64,000 nucleotides of DNA from positions 5,022,001 to 5,086,000 of the forward strand of contig OZ218952.1 in the NCBI GenBank assembly GCA_965112735.1, in the 5' to 3' direction. Shown one piece after another: positions 51,182 to 63,600 of this stretch. The translations under genes and the position numbers were made by a program. The stretch comes from Phaeosaccion multiseriatum. Taxonomy: Eukaryota; Ochrophyta, other classes. Below the pieces are notes generated by a model. The model did no database searches and was not told the origin of the DNA. It saw only the letters and a program-made list of their open reading frames with translations. Each line of letters starts with the position of its first letter. Position 1 is the first letter of the stretch.

Positions 51182-54100
51182 CTAATCAGAGTCTTCGTCC
51201 TCGTCGCTGCTGCTGTCCAACATGTCGAAGGGGTTGTTGCCTCCCTTGTCCCCTTCCCCTTCCTCTGACCCACTCAACGTTTCCTGCAAAGCAGTGCCCG
51301 CAGAACCCACCGCTGTATTACCAACTGCTGCTGCTGCTGCTGCTGCTTCTGCTTCTGCTTCAGTGCCGCCCTCCTCCTCTGTGGGTGTGCCGTCATGGTC
51401 GCCATACGTGCCCCATTCGTCCCCTTCGTCCCCACCTGACTGCGTGGGTGGCCAAAAGGCCTTCGGTGGCCAGAAGACGAGCTTTAGCCTCCAGCCGTTG
51501 AGCGCATCGCGCATTATGAGGTTAGCCGCTCGGAACACGTCCGGCCTGAGAGGGAGGGGTCAGGGAGGAGGGGAGGGGCAGAGATGAGGGAGGAGCAGAG
51601 ATGAGGGGGAGGGGAGGGGAGGGGAGGGGAAAGGGCGGAGAGAGAGGGAGAAGGGGCCGACAAAAGGCACACAGGGAAAGATCGGGGGGGAGAGGGTGAG
51701 TGAATGGGCAGAGAATGAGAGGGTGGCACATACGCAGGCATACGGGTTAGGAGAGGGAGGAGAGGACCGCCCGGTCCTCCACACTACTGAAGCAAGCCGG
51801 GGAAGGGAGGGCAGGGGCAGAGGTACATGGGCAGGGCAGGGGCGGAGGCATATGGGAGGCAGAGCAAGTGTCATCGAAGCCTCACCCTCACCCTCACCCT
51901 CACCCTCACCATCACCCTCAACCTCAACCTCACCTGCCTCCTCGGCCCTTGACCATGAAACTGTCAAGAGCACCAAAAGAGCATCAACAGGGCACCAACA
52001 GAGGGGAGGGGGGCACGTGGGGGGTATGAGGCACCAGAAAAATCAATCCCTGTCAAGCAGTGTCAAGCAGTGTCAAGCAGTGTCAAGCAGTGTCAAGCAG
52101 GGCCCGTTTGGACAAGCAAGTCTATACACCCACACACAGCCAAGGCCTCAAGGCAGCCAGCCGGCCCGACAGAGAGCCTGCCCTACTGTCCAGGACCTTG
52201 ACACCAGGCACTTGCGACACTCCCACACTCGCCCACCCACTCCCTCAGTCAGTCCCTCAGTCAGTCCCTCACTCACCCACTCACTCACCCACTCACCCAC
52301 TCACTCACTCACTCACCCACTCACTCACTTACTCACCCACCCAGTGAGTCTGTCAGTCTCTCACTGAATCCCTCACCCCCACCCTTTCTCCCTCCCTCGC
52401 TCGCGCACTCAACTCACTCACCCTTCCTTGAAGGCGTACGCCATGGCAAGAGCGTACGGTGACCACACGGCGCTGGCAAGGTGGCCCAGCTCGAAGGCAG
52501 GCCCACTCCGCCTCTCCGCACACCGCCTTGCCCCCCCCCCTCTTCTCCCTCCTCTACCTCCTCTACCCCGTCGCCCTCCTCCCATCTCTCCCCTCTCTCC
52601 CCTCTCTCCCCTACCTCCGTCCTCCCCCCCCTCCTCCTCCTCCTCCTCCCCCTCCTCCTCCTCCTCCTCCTGCTCCTGCTCGTGCTGGAGCTCCAACTTG
52701 ACAGCGTCGTTGAGGTCCTCAACTTGCTCTCTTGACTGCAGGGCCTGGGCCAGACCCAGCGCTTGCTCCATAGGGGGTGAACAGTGCTCAGACACCCAAC
52801 GCACGACAGAGAACGGCTCACGAACCTTCAGAGAGAGGGAGAGAGAGAGAGAGGGGAAGCAAAGGCGCAAGAAGGCACAGAGCCAAAGGGGGTCCATTTC
52901 GTTGGGCGAGTGAAGTGGATGAAGCGGGTTAACGCGGGCAAAGTGGGGCGGAGCCTGGGATTGAACATAGAAAGACTGAGGGATAAGGTTGAGGAAAGAC
53001 TAAGGGTTTGAACACAGATCCAGATTCGATCGATTGTCAGCCCTGCTCATGCAGTCAGTCAGTGCGACGGAAGCGACCCACATTGCAATGGGATGGACCT
53101 CACTCGACTCAACACAATGGTCTCACTCGACTCAACACAATGGTCTCACTCGACTCAACACAATGGTCTCACTCGACTCAACACAATGGTCTCACTCGAC
53201 TCAACACAATGGTCTCACTCGACTCCACACAATGGTCTCACTCGACTCAACACAATGGTCTCACTCGACTCAACACAATGGCCTCATTCGACTCAACACA
53301 ATGGTCTCACTCGACTCAACACAATGGTCTCACTCGACTCAACACAATGGTCTCACTCGACTCAACACAATGGTCTCACTCGACTCAACACAATAGTCTC
53401 ACTCGACTCAACACAATGGTCTCACTCGACTCAACACAATGGTCTCACTCGACTCAACACAATGGTCTCACTCGACTCAACACAATGGCCTCACTCGACT
53501 CAACACAATGGTCTCACTCGACTCAACACAATGGCCTCACTCGACTCAACACAATGGTCTCACTCGACTCAACACAATGGTCTCACTCGACTCAACACAA
53601 TGGTCTCACTCGACTCAACACAATGGCCTCACTCGACTCAACACAATGGTCTCACTCGACTCAACACAATGGCCTCACTCGACTCAACACAATGGTCTCA
53701 CTCGACTCAACACAATGGTCTCACTCGACTCAACACAATGGTCTCACTCGACTCACTTGCGCGATAGGGTAGGAGCCGAACACCACTTGCATGGCACGCT
53801 GCACCGCCAGTTGAGGGAACACCAGCCCGGGGCAGTCGCACACGCGCACCTGCAGGGCGGGGCAGGCATATGGGCAAGGGGAGGGGAGGAGTCAAAGGCA
53901 ATGAAGGGTAGGGGAGGGTAGGGGGCGGGATGGGGTGTCAAGGCCTGGGCACGGGCCAGGCGGCAGCATACTCATGGAGCGCTGAGGAGGGCTCTGACCA
54001 GGGGTTAGGGGGGCAAGGGGAGGAGGAAGGCAGCAACGGAATCAGAGACCTTGCCACGCTAGGGAGGGAACATCGAAAGGCAGTCATTGGCATAAACAGA

Positions 54101-56988
54101 CACAACACCATGTCACTCAGCCAGTGTGAGGCACACGTCATGACAGACACAGACTCTTGTCTCGTCACCTTTGGGCAGAGGAAGTGCGTCTGGAAGAACT
54201 TGGTGTGGCCCGGGGTGGCGCTAGTGCTGAGCTTCTTCTGCCCCATCAGCGTGTTCAGGAAGGTGCTCTTGCCCATGTTGGGGTCCCCGATGACCCCCAA
54301 GGTTATGAACTTGTCCTGCAGCTCAGATGCGTCGCCCCCCTCCTCGTCCCGCCCTCTCCCTTCCCCGCCCTCCCCCCCCGGCCCTTGCTCTTCCTCCTCC
54401 CTCTCCTCATCGTCGTCCTCCTCCTCCCCCTCCTCGTCCTCTTCCCCTCCCTCCCCCGCTCCGCCCCATCTTTGCCGACCTTGTGGCCTGTATGTGCGTC
54501 GCACGTGCCCGTGTGCATCCCTCTCCTCCCCGGCCTCGCTCTCTACTTTGTGCCTCCTGTGCTCCTCCTCCTCCCTCTCTCTGTCCCTGAGCTGCTCCAG
54601 CGGCCCCCCCGGGGTGTCCAGGTAGGCTTTGGCGGGAACGGACCTGCCCCTCTTGCGGACGCTGAGTCTTGACACCGCCTCGAGAAGACGTCGGAGGCTC
54701 TTTAAACCTTTGGGGTCTCTGCGGCGCACGCACACACGCACGCATACCCACACGAGGGAGGGAGGGAGGGAGATGAGCGGGCGGGGTGGGGTGAGACACG
54801 CCTATGTGATACAAGTGGAGGCATATGTCATATATATATGGAGGCATATGTCACATATGTGGGGAGGGGGTGAGGGCAGTCACGGGACGGATCTGACAAG
54901 AGGATGCGCAGAGCAGGGGAGGAAACAAAAGAGCGAAGGAGGGAGGGAGGAAGGAGGGAGGAGTCGATAGCCAGGACATACACAAACACACACACAACAA
55001 CAACAAGAAAAGGCACCAGCCCTCCGTCCCTCGCCCTTCACAAGTTGCACATCACACACACACATACACACACACACCTGGCGACTGCCTCCTTGTCTTT
55101 GCTCCTTGTGAATTTCGAGTCCGCGCTAAAGTGCACCACCGGGGTGGAGGGGTACCTGGTGTTAGAGAGGGGGAGGAGGGGGGGAGGGGGGGAGGAGCAG
55201 CAGGAGGAGGGGGAGGATGAGGAGGGGAGGATGAGGAGGAGGAGCAGAGAAGAAGAAGAAGGATGAGAAGGGCCGAAGCGAAGCGAAGTCGCGTTCCTCT
55301 CATCGCTTATCGAGTAGAACGTATCGCAGCGCCTGCCCGCCAGGAAGGACAACACTCCTGCCCGCATGCCGGCCTACCCACCCCTGCCCACTTGTCCTCC
55401 CCTTGCTGCCCCCCCCTGCCTCTGCGCTGCCTCTGCCCTACCTCTCTTTGAAGACATTGGTCCAAGCCTGGGCCTGCCCACTCCCCACGAGGTCTGCTTT
55501 GGTGAGGCACAGCACAGCGGCCTTGCCCAGGTCTTGCGTGACGTGCCTGAGCAGTCAGTCAGTCAGTCAGTCAATCAGTCAGTCATTCAATTTCTCAGTC
55601 AGTCAATCAGTCAGTCAGTCAGTCAGTCATTCAATTTCTCAGTCAGTCAATCAGTCAATCAGTCAGTCATTCAATTTCTCAGTCAGTCAATCAGTCAGTC
55701 AGTCAGTCATTCAATTTCTCAGTCAGTCAATCAGTCAGTCAGTCATTCAATTTCTCAGTCAGTCAATCAGTCAGTCAGTCAGTCATTCAATTTCTCAGTC
55801 AGTCAATCAGTCAGTCAGTCAGTCAGTCAGTCAGTCAGTCAGTCACATAGTCAGTCAGCCAGCTCATCCAATCATCAGTCAGTCAGTCCCCTGGTGTTGC
55901 GTGACGTGCCTAAGCAGTCAGTCAGTCAGTCATCAGTCAGTCAGTCATCAGTCAGTCAGTCAGTCAGTCAGTCAGTCATTCAGTCAGTCAGTCCCTTGGT
56001 GTTGCGTGACGTGCCTGAGCAGGCCCGCGTGGAAGTGCAGCGGCGGACAGCGACAGTCCACGAGCAGGAGCAGCACGTCGGACTTCTCAATCACTCGCCA
56101 CAGCTGCCTCCACACCTCCAGGTTGTGTTCGAAGTGGTTCAGAGCAGAGGGCGGGTGCGCGGCGTAGAGGCGCTGCAGCCACGAGTCGAAGGATCTCTGG
56201 AAAGTTGGTGATACAGTACAGGAGGAGAGGCCAGGCAGCGTGACAAAAGGAGATTGGGTAGGGCTGGAAAGAAAGCGCCAAGGCCCGAAGAAACGCTCCC
56301 GAGCCGCATTCCCGAGCACAGGATGGAGTACACGAGCATGAGGGAAGCATGCGACGTGTGGAGCGGCACATCGCCTCACAAGCGCCATCATGCTTAGCGC
56401 CACCATGCCAAAAGAGAAAGCGACTGCCCCCCCCTGACCCTGCGCTCCAGTCCAGTCGGTTAGTTTAGTTACCTGCTCGAGGGTCTCCAGCTCCAGCGCT
56501 GAATGCGCCCTCGCTCCCCGCCAGTCCGGCCGTAGAGGCATGAACTCACTCACGGTTTGTCCCTCCCCCTCCCCCTCCCCTCCCTCTCCGCCTTGCTCTC
56601 TTCCAAGCTGGCGGAAGAGCGCCTCAGGGCAGAGAGCTCTCCCGTCTACGGTCTCCAGGCGGTGGCGGTGGCTGTGTCTCTGCAGGGGCCGCAGCGCGTC
56701 CGCTCTCCCAGAGAGCACCTCTTCGTCCGTCTCCTTCCTGAATCTGGTCCGCAAGTCCCTCCCTGTCCGTGGGCCTGCTCGTGCCCCTGCGCTCGACTCG
56801 GGTACGCTTCCCGCCACCACTCCACCCCCTCCTTGCCCGAACCCTCGAGGAGCGGACCCATCCCCAGCAGCCCCAGCGGATCTATCCAACCTCTCGGTCG
56901 GGTGTCCCCCGCTCGACGAAGGTGGCCTCCTCTTGCCCCCCCTGCCTCTTCCTCTCCCTCTCCCGCCGCCGCCTTTCGCCTGAGGCAT
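51182..56988 (-). CDS. GNL1: GNL1-like circularly permuted GTPase (8 exons)
   Basis: Member of the YlqF/YawG (HSR1_MMR1) GTPase family. Exons complement 56473-56988, 56015-56196, 55442-55546, 55078-55155, 54169-54718, 53757-53849, 52422-52825, 51182-51545 (2,292 nt, 763 aa). The G motifs occur in permuted order: TKADL (G4, about 248-252), then GDPNMGKST (G1, about 438-446), then DCPG (G3, about 482-485). EVWRQLWRVIEKSDVLLLLVD upstream is highly characteristic of GNL1, as are FFQTHFLCP and the C-terminal LASAVWSPYALAMAYA and VFRAANLIMRDALNGW. The N-terminus is basic ([13 protein letters not shown]), fitting nuclear or nucleolar location, and the C-terminus is acidic (SSSDEDEDSD). An acidic insert of about 100 aa precedes G1. 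Intron 2 is best read as GC-AG. The catalytic cleft and permutation follow family knowledge; the cellular role of GNL1 is not well defined. Confidence 0.92.
53098..53756. repeat. 23-bp minisatellite, about 28 copies, GNL1 intron 6
   Basis: Near-identical units containing TCTCACTCGACTCAACACAA; GGTC/GGCC variants alternate. On the sense strand each unit reads GTGAG and the array starts at the donor of the exon ending at 53757, so every unit copies a potential 5' splice site. Confidence 0.97.
55534..56022. repeat. triplicated exon fragment plus (TCAG)n, GNL1 intron 2
   Basis: A 21-nt block (TTGCGTGACGTGCCTGAGCA plus one base) occurs at 55534-55554, 55897-55917 (one change) and 56002-56022. Between the copies lie TCAG arrays with a 60-70 bp higher-order unit containing TCATTCAATTTCTCAG. 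The outer copies overlap the two exon borders of intron 2. Confidence 0.92.
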
Positions 56989-57167
56989 CCCTCCTCAGGT
57001 CCACCAAATCTATACGGCTCTTGTCATTCCCCCCGTTGCATTGCTTTCCTCATCTCCTTTGCTTGACACCTTCTTGGTGCTTCACGTGCCTAAAAGTAAA
57101 AAAAAAAATGGCCTCGTGGGCCTGGGCCCTCTGGTGGTCACCTCCCTTTCTTTAAGAGAAAATCGCT
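56989..57167. promoter_or_regulatory. short bidirectional intergenic region, GNL1 / HDAC
   Basis: 179 bp between head-to-head start codons, with a 9-11 nt A run at about 57100. Shared promoter inferred from spacing; no core element was identified. Confidence 0.45.
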
Positions 57168-60137
57168 ATGGAGGCGGATGGAAGTGGGGCTGAGGTTCCC
57201 TCTGCGGGTCTGCCTTCGGCCCCAGCGCCCGCAGTCGAAGCAGCAGGAGAGGCGCCCGTCCCTCCGCCAGCCCTCCCTCTGAGCGACGAGCTCAAGGAAA
57301 TTATAGACAGATTTGCTGATCCCGTGGAAGCTGCTGCCTTTCGCGCCGCAAACGAGAAGGCCCTACCCGCAAGCATGTTCGCCACTTCGTTTGAACTCAC
57401 CACTGGGAAGGGGAGCAACGGCGACGGAGGTGAAGTAGGGAGCGGCGGGGCGACACTGGTGCTTCACCACCCCGCGTGTGAGCTGCACAGCATTGAAGGG
57501 CACCCGGAGAGCCCCAAAAGGTCTGTGGCGTGGCGTGGCGTGGCCGGGCAGAGAGCCGATAGAGCCAGCAGCAGAGATCGCAGTGCAGACACTTTCCCGC
57601 CCTGCTACAAGGGCTCCCTCTTGCTCTCCCACCTCTCCCTCTCCTGTGACTCTCGCCCCCCCCCCCCCTCCCCCTCTTCCTTACCGCTCCCTTCTTGCCC
57701 CTGCCCATTCCATAATTGACGCTGCTGCTCTTCTCTCTCAGAGTGAAGGGTATCATGCGGGCGCTGCGGAAGGCCTTCCCCGACCTGTCCCTCTGCCTGG
57801 CGCCGCAAGTGAAGGAGGAGCACCTCCGGAGAGTGCACCCGCAGCGACACATCGACTTCCTGGACAGGCTGTGCAGGTGCGGTGTGGTGCTGGAGGGGGG
57901 GAAGAGGAAGAAAAGGAGGGGGATGGGGCTCTCACCGACGCAGACAGCAGAGGGCGTATCATTCCAGCAAACAGGGTGGTGGTCCAGCGCGCCGGGTCTG
58001 GAGTATGCAGTCCATGCTTTGTGCTACAGTCAGTAATGCTGTGCGGCCTGTACCAGAAAAGCCCCCACACGCTCTCCTTTATCTCACATCTGTCATGTGC
58101 CGCCCTCCCCAGCCAAGCGGAGCAGCAGGCCAATCTCAGACCACGGCTCAAGCCCTGGGAGCTCGTGCAAGCCATCGATGACGACACCAACATCATGCCC
58201 TTCAGCAGGGAGGCCATCTCCAGGGCGGCGGGTGCCGTGGTGCACGCCGTTGACTGCGTCTTCAAGGGGACGCCCTCTCACTTCCCGCCCTCTCCTTCCG
58301 CGGCCGCTGCTGCTGAAGGAGACGCCGCTGCTGTATCACCAATTGCTGTGCCTGCTGCACGCAACGCGTTCTGCTGCACCCGCCCCCCGGGGCACCACGC
58401 CTCTCAGGCCAGGGCCATGGGCTTCTGCTTCGTCAACAACGCCGCAGTGGGGGCCCTACACGCCCTCGACAAGTACCTGGGGGGCGTGGACAAGGGAGAG
58501 GGCGTGAACCAGCAGGGCACACCCGCCGCGGGGGGGGAGGAGGACCGCTCAAGCATGACCACCAGCTTGAATGTCGGTGACCCCGACGCCAATGTCGATA
58601 ATCCCGATGCCAAAGGTCGAGTGGCGGTGATCGACATTGATGTCCACCACGGTAACGGCTCGCAGGACATTTTTGCCGATGTGCCCCGCGTTTTCTACGG
58701 CTCGACTCATCAGGGGCACGGCTTCTACCCGGGCTCCGGCTGGGGCGATGAGACAGCTTCTAACGTGAGTGCGGGAGTGGGTGGGTGGGTGCGTGAGTGG
58801 GTGGGTGGGTGCGTGAGTGAGTGGGTGCGTGAGTGGGTGCGTGAGATGGAGGATATCTCGCTCTTGTGAAGGGAGCGCTCTCGGACGACAGTGGGACGAC
58901 ATTCACGGCTGTAGTGCAAGGGGACACTGAATCTGACCCTGACCCTGACCCTGACCCTGGTCCTCCCTCCCTCCCTGCCTCCGTCCCTCCCTTCCCCTCG
59001 GCTTCTCCTCGTCCACAGAACTCGTTGTGTAACGTTGAGCTGCGCGACGGTGACGGCAGTGCCGCCTTCCGCAAGGCCTACACTGAGCACGTGTTCCCTG
59101 CCCTCAGGGCCTTCAAGCCGCACCTTATCATCATCAGTGCGGGCTTCGACGCGCACAGCGAAGACCCTCTCGTAAGTGCAGGCAGTGTAGTGGGATGGAT
59201 GGATGGATGGAGGTATGGATAGCAATGTATGGCAGTGTAGTGGGATGGATGGATGGAGGTGTGGATGGCAATGTATGGCAGGGTAGTGGAATGGATGGAT
59301 GGAGGTATGGATGGCAATGTATGGCAGTGTAGTGGGATGGATGGATGGAGGTATGGATGGCAATGTATGGCAGTGTAGTGGGATGGATGGATGGAGGTAT
59401 GGATGGCAATGTATGGCAGTGTAGTGGGATGGATGGATGGAGGTCTGGATGGCAATGTATGGCTGTACGTAGACGGGTGGATGGCAGCATGGGATGGGTA
59501 GACTGGTGGATGGATGGATGGATGGCAATCTATGGCAATCTATCCTAGCCCTTCGACTTTCCTCTCGTTCTAATCGACTGCCATCCCATCCACTGCCATC
59601 CCCTCCACTCCGCTGCCATCCCATCCACTGCCATCCCCTCCCATCCTACAGGCGGGCATACAGCTGCACGCAGACGACTTCCGCTGGGTCACACAGGGGC
59701 TTTGCCTCATCGCGCAGGAACAGGAGCAGTGCGCAGGGCGAGTGGTTTCGGTGCTTGAGGGCGGGTACCACATCGCGGCCATCAGCGCCTCGGCCACGGC
59801 ACATGTGGACGTGCTAAGAGCGGCGTCGAGAGGACAGCTCGAGGACATGATTCAGAAGGATGAGGCCAGAGAGGCGGAGATCGAGGCGGAGCGGGCGGTA
59901 GCGGTGGAGGTAGCGGGAGGAGGAGGAGGGGGAGGAGGAGGAGGAGGAGGAGGAGGAGAGGGTGTGACGACGGGAGTAGAAGCAGCAGCAGCACCAGTAG
60001 CAGAAACAGCACCAGGGGCAGGCGGAGCAGCAGGAGTTGGTGATACAGCAGAAGGCCAATTGGACGGCTTGGTTAAACAGCTGAGTTTGGAGGAGAAGGA
60101 AGAAAGAAGCACGGAGGAACCGCCAGCCCCTCCCTAA
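57168..60137 (+). CDS. HDAC: class II histone deacetylase (5 exons)
   Basis: Zinc-dependent lysine deacetylase. Exons 57168-57520, 57742-57876, 58113-58764, 59019-59171, 59652-60137 (1,779 nt, 592 aa). Catalytic-domain landmarks in order: [26 protein letters not shown] (about 250-260, the paired His), [32 protein letters not shown] (zinc Asp/His, about 335-349), [28 protein letters not shown] (second zinc Asp, about 424) and SVLEGGYH (about 467). FCFVNN and the SAGFDAH-x-x-DPL form place it in class II rather than class I. Low-complexity inserts are a poly-Ala stretch before RPPGHH and a Gly run from (GGA)n at 59920-59960. A TGTATCACCAA block is embedded in exon 3 and its complement in exon 5. 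Localisation is not indicated by sequence. Confidence 0.94.
59185..59465. repeat. 46-bp minisatellite, about 6 copies, HDAC intron 4
   Basis: Units contain GGATGGATGGATGGAGGTAT and GGCAATGTATGGCAGTGTAG with point variants. Starting about 15 nt after the exon 4 donor, they fill most of the 480-bp intron. Confidence 0.92.
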
Positions 60138-60668
60138 TGGGCAGCGAAGGGGAAGGGGAAGGAGGAGGAAGAGGAGGATGAGAAGGGCGTATTTCCCCAC
60201 CAGACACCGAATTCTTTGATTCAATCGTACCGGGTTCTTTGATAGAATTATGGTTGGGCTGGCCCCGCCCGATCCCCTCCCCTTGTGATTCTCCAAAAAT
60301 TCCATCATTTAGTCATGGTGCTTCGTTTGGAGCTCTACTCTTACTCTTCTACCCATCGCGCGCTGAAAGGCCCCCCACCTCCTCCCCCCTCCCTTCAACA
60401 CTCTGTCTAAGCAACACGCAGCCTCTGGCCGACAGGAGCGGACAGGGGCGGACAGGGGCGGGCCTCTTGACAGGGGCGGACCGGCGAGTGGGCAAGTGGG
60501 CCTCTTCTCTGCCCTACAGCCCGCCTCCTGATACCCATATACCCATATACCCATGTGCTCTGGCGCACAGTGCTTTCCTCCTCCCCTCGTTGTCAGGCGT
60601 CAGGAGTCAGGAATCAGAGGTGTGAGGAGCCAGGTGCCAGGAATCAGAGGTGCCAGGAGCCTCAGTCT
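60138..60668. other. convergent intergenic region, HDAC / ATE1
   Basis: No recognised exon. It includes a GGGGCGGACAGG triplication at 60441-60475, an ATACCCATATACCCATATAC block at 60531-60550, and AGGAATCAGAGGTG repeats at 60605-60655. Confidence 0.5.
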
Positions 60669-63600
60669 TCAGTCGTCCCTAAGCTTGAGCAGGAGCCTGC
60701 TCGAGAGCTCCGTCCCAACCATCCCCTCGTATTCCGTCAGCAAGGGGGCGAGGAAACGGCGGCTGTCGGCGGTGAGGTGCCGAAGGCTCAGTGGGGCATG
60801 TTGGCCAAGCACGAGCGGGATGGCGTTCAAATCCGCCCCCGACCCCTCCTCCCCCTCCTCCCCCTCCTTCTCCTTCCTCTCCTCCTCTGCCCTCCTCTCG
60901 GCCTTGGTCTCCGCCTCCCCCTCCTTCTGCCCTTGACGTAAGCAATCGGAGAGCACCACGTACTTGCTCGCTTTGAGTGCCTCTTGACAGGCGGAGAGTG
61001 GCACCCACTCGAGCCTTCTTGGGCACAGCAGCGAGGAGGGGCGGTACTCTCCTTTGTAACGCATCTTGACGCAGTCCGGGATGAAGTAACCCATCATGTA
61101 GTATCGAAGCTCACTCTCACACTCACTCTCACACCCACTCTTCGACTGTGACTCTGGTCCCGACTTTGAGGACTCCTCATGCCCGCCACTGCTCTGCAAA
61201 TCCTGCTGACTGCTCTGATGACGCGCCAGGTCGGCCTTGACCCAAGCAATCTCCTCCAGCGCAGTGAGCTTGCCCAGCACGAGGTCCCGATAGGCGGGGT
61301 CGTAGAAGCAGTACACGGAGCTCAGACAGCGTGGCAGTACGTCCACTACCCCCACCGCCACTAGGCGCCCGTCTAGGCGGTAGAGCTGGTGGTAACTCCC
61401 ATAGGGTACAGGGCCGTCCCCGTCTCTGTCTGTGTCCCCGTGTGTGTGCTGCCCACTGCCGTCTCCTCCTCCAGGGATGGATGAGGGCTTTTGGTCCTCC
61501 CCTCCTCCAGCACCGACGCCAACACCAGCACCAGCACCAGCACCAGCACCAGCACCAGCAGTATCGCCGGCAACACCCCCAGAGCCACCGTCAGGCCGCT
61601 CCCCCCCCCCGGCTCTCGTTGCTCTCGTTGCTCTCGTTGCTCTCGTTGCTCTCGTTGCTCTCGTTGCTCTCCGCTTCTCACGGACGAGGGGGCTGTCCAC
61701 GAGGAATCGCTCGAACTGCTTGCGATTCACATCCCCCGGGGGGTCGCCGTGTACGCTCACCTGCGCGGCAGCAAGCAAGGCAAGAAGCAAGCAAGCAAGC
61801 AAGCAAGCAAGCACGCAAGCAAGCAAGCAAGCAAGCAACAAGTCAGGGCGTCCGTTGTCCGGCGACGGGGTGTGAGCAAAGGACAAAGGGCAAAGAGCAA
61901 AGGACAGAGAACAAACGAGCAAAGAGACGCAAGGAGGCGGCCAGAGCCACTGAGACAGGAGCCACTGGGACAAGAGTTATCGGTGCTCTGACCTGGCTCT
62001 TGCTAGTCAGTCCTGTCACCAAGTACCTACTAGTCCTAACCTCGTCCTGTTACCTGGTATTTCTTGTACAGTGCAAACACCTCGGCCGTGTATCTGGCGG
62101 GCACCGTGGTGATGGAGAATGTGGGCTTGCGGTGCTTGGCCTGTTTGGGTATCTGCTCGGGCATTTGCTTGGGCAGCGGCGGAGGAGACACCGCCATCGC
62201 CGCCGGAGAGGCAATTTGAGCTTCAGTTTGAGCCTCAGTCGCACCCTCTTCTCCCTCGTGTGCCGTGGCGAGGGGCGGCGGTAGAGACGCATCTCCCCCT
62301 CTGTCCTGCGGCCCTTCGCCTGAACTCCCTCCACCACCACCCACTTGACTTGCCGCAGCACCGCCCAACCCCCCCCCTGCCGTCGCTATTGTCAATGCTT
62401 CTAGCGTATGTCCTGCGCCCTCCTCGTCGCTGACCCTCATGGCCGTCGCCGGATCCCGTCCCCCCTCGGAGAGCTCCCCCCCGGGGCGCAGCTGGAAGTT
62501 GAGGAAGCCGTTGTCCGCCGCCGTTACGCTGCGCAGCCCCGACGAGAGCAGGGCCGAGGGAGACGTCAGAGAGGCCAGCAACAAGTGGGCGACGTCCACC
62601 GGCCGGAGCACCACATGCTGTTTCCCGCCCTTGCCGCCTTTGCCGCCTTTGCCCTTCCTATTCCCACCTTCGTCTCCGGTTCCGCCATCCCCTCCTCCCC
62701 CCCCCCCCCTCCTCCTCCTCCGCCTCCTCCTCCTCCTTTCCCTGCTGCCGCTGCTGCCCTCTTATTAACCATGGCTGCCAGCTTCATGGCGATGGCCGTG
62801 CTGTAATCCATCACGGGCGCCAGTTGTGACTCCGCGACCCCCCCGCCGGCCCTGATCTTCTGCTTGCCCCGCAGAAGAGAGCTCGGTTTGACCGCCCCCG
62901 CCTTGCCCACCTCCCCTAGGTCCTCTAGCGACACCCCAGGAAGCTTCCCTGCATCCACCACCTCCCACACCGCCTGCCGGACAGCGGCCTCCAGCCTCCG
63001 ACACACCGCGGCCCGCTGTATCACCAACTGCTGCTGCTGCTGTTGACCTGTGGCATCCTTCTGCCCCACCTTCTGTTCTGCCCCCGTCTCCCTCCGATTC
63101 GATGCGTGGGAAGCCTCGCAGGCCCCGTTCGGAGACCGTTCCGCTGATCCTTGTTCCTTGTGTGTCCCCCCCGCGCCTCCCGCCCGCTGTCGCTTCGGCT
63201 TCTTAGAGGGGCCGACCCGCATCCTGCTCTTCTGCCTCTCTGCCTCAACTTCAGCCTCCGTGTAATCGTGGGTCTCCTTATCAGTCTCCTTCTTAGTCTC
63301 CATCTCTGCGCCCCCCTCCTCCCCCTCCTCCAACATACCCTCCAGGCCCCCCTCCAGGCCCCCCTCCAGCAGTCTGCGCAGCTTGCCTTTGACCCTGCGC
63401 TGCTGCTTGTCGGGTGAGAAGTGAGTCACGTCGAGGCGGATGGTGTACTGGGGGCAGCACGTCTGCCGGACAGAGGCAGAGAGGGGGGGGGGTTGGCGAG
63501 AGTAAGAGTCTGCTTCGCGTTCCAGTTTGCCTGTGGTGGGCGCAAATGCAAGGAACGGCCCAGGCTGCGGTACAGTGGCCGACTGATGGCACAGGAGGGA

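Noticed and set aside
53098-53756. CRISPR-like array of 23-bp direct repeats
   Set aside because: The units are head-to-tail with no spacers, in a eukaryotic intron.
53008-53772. 254-codon ORF of SLDSTQWSHSTQHNG-type repeats
   Set aside because: Open in three plus-strand frames because the 23-bp unit has no stop; it lies in GNL1 intron 6 on the opposite strand.
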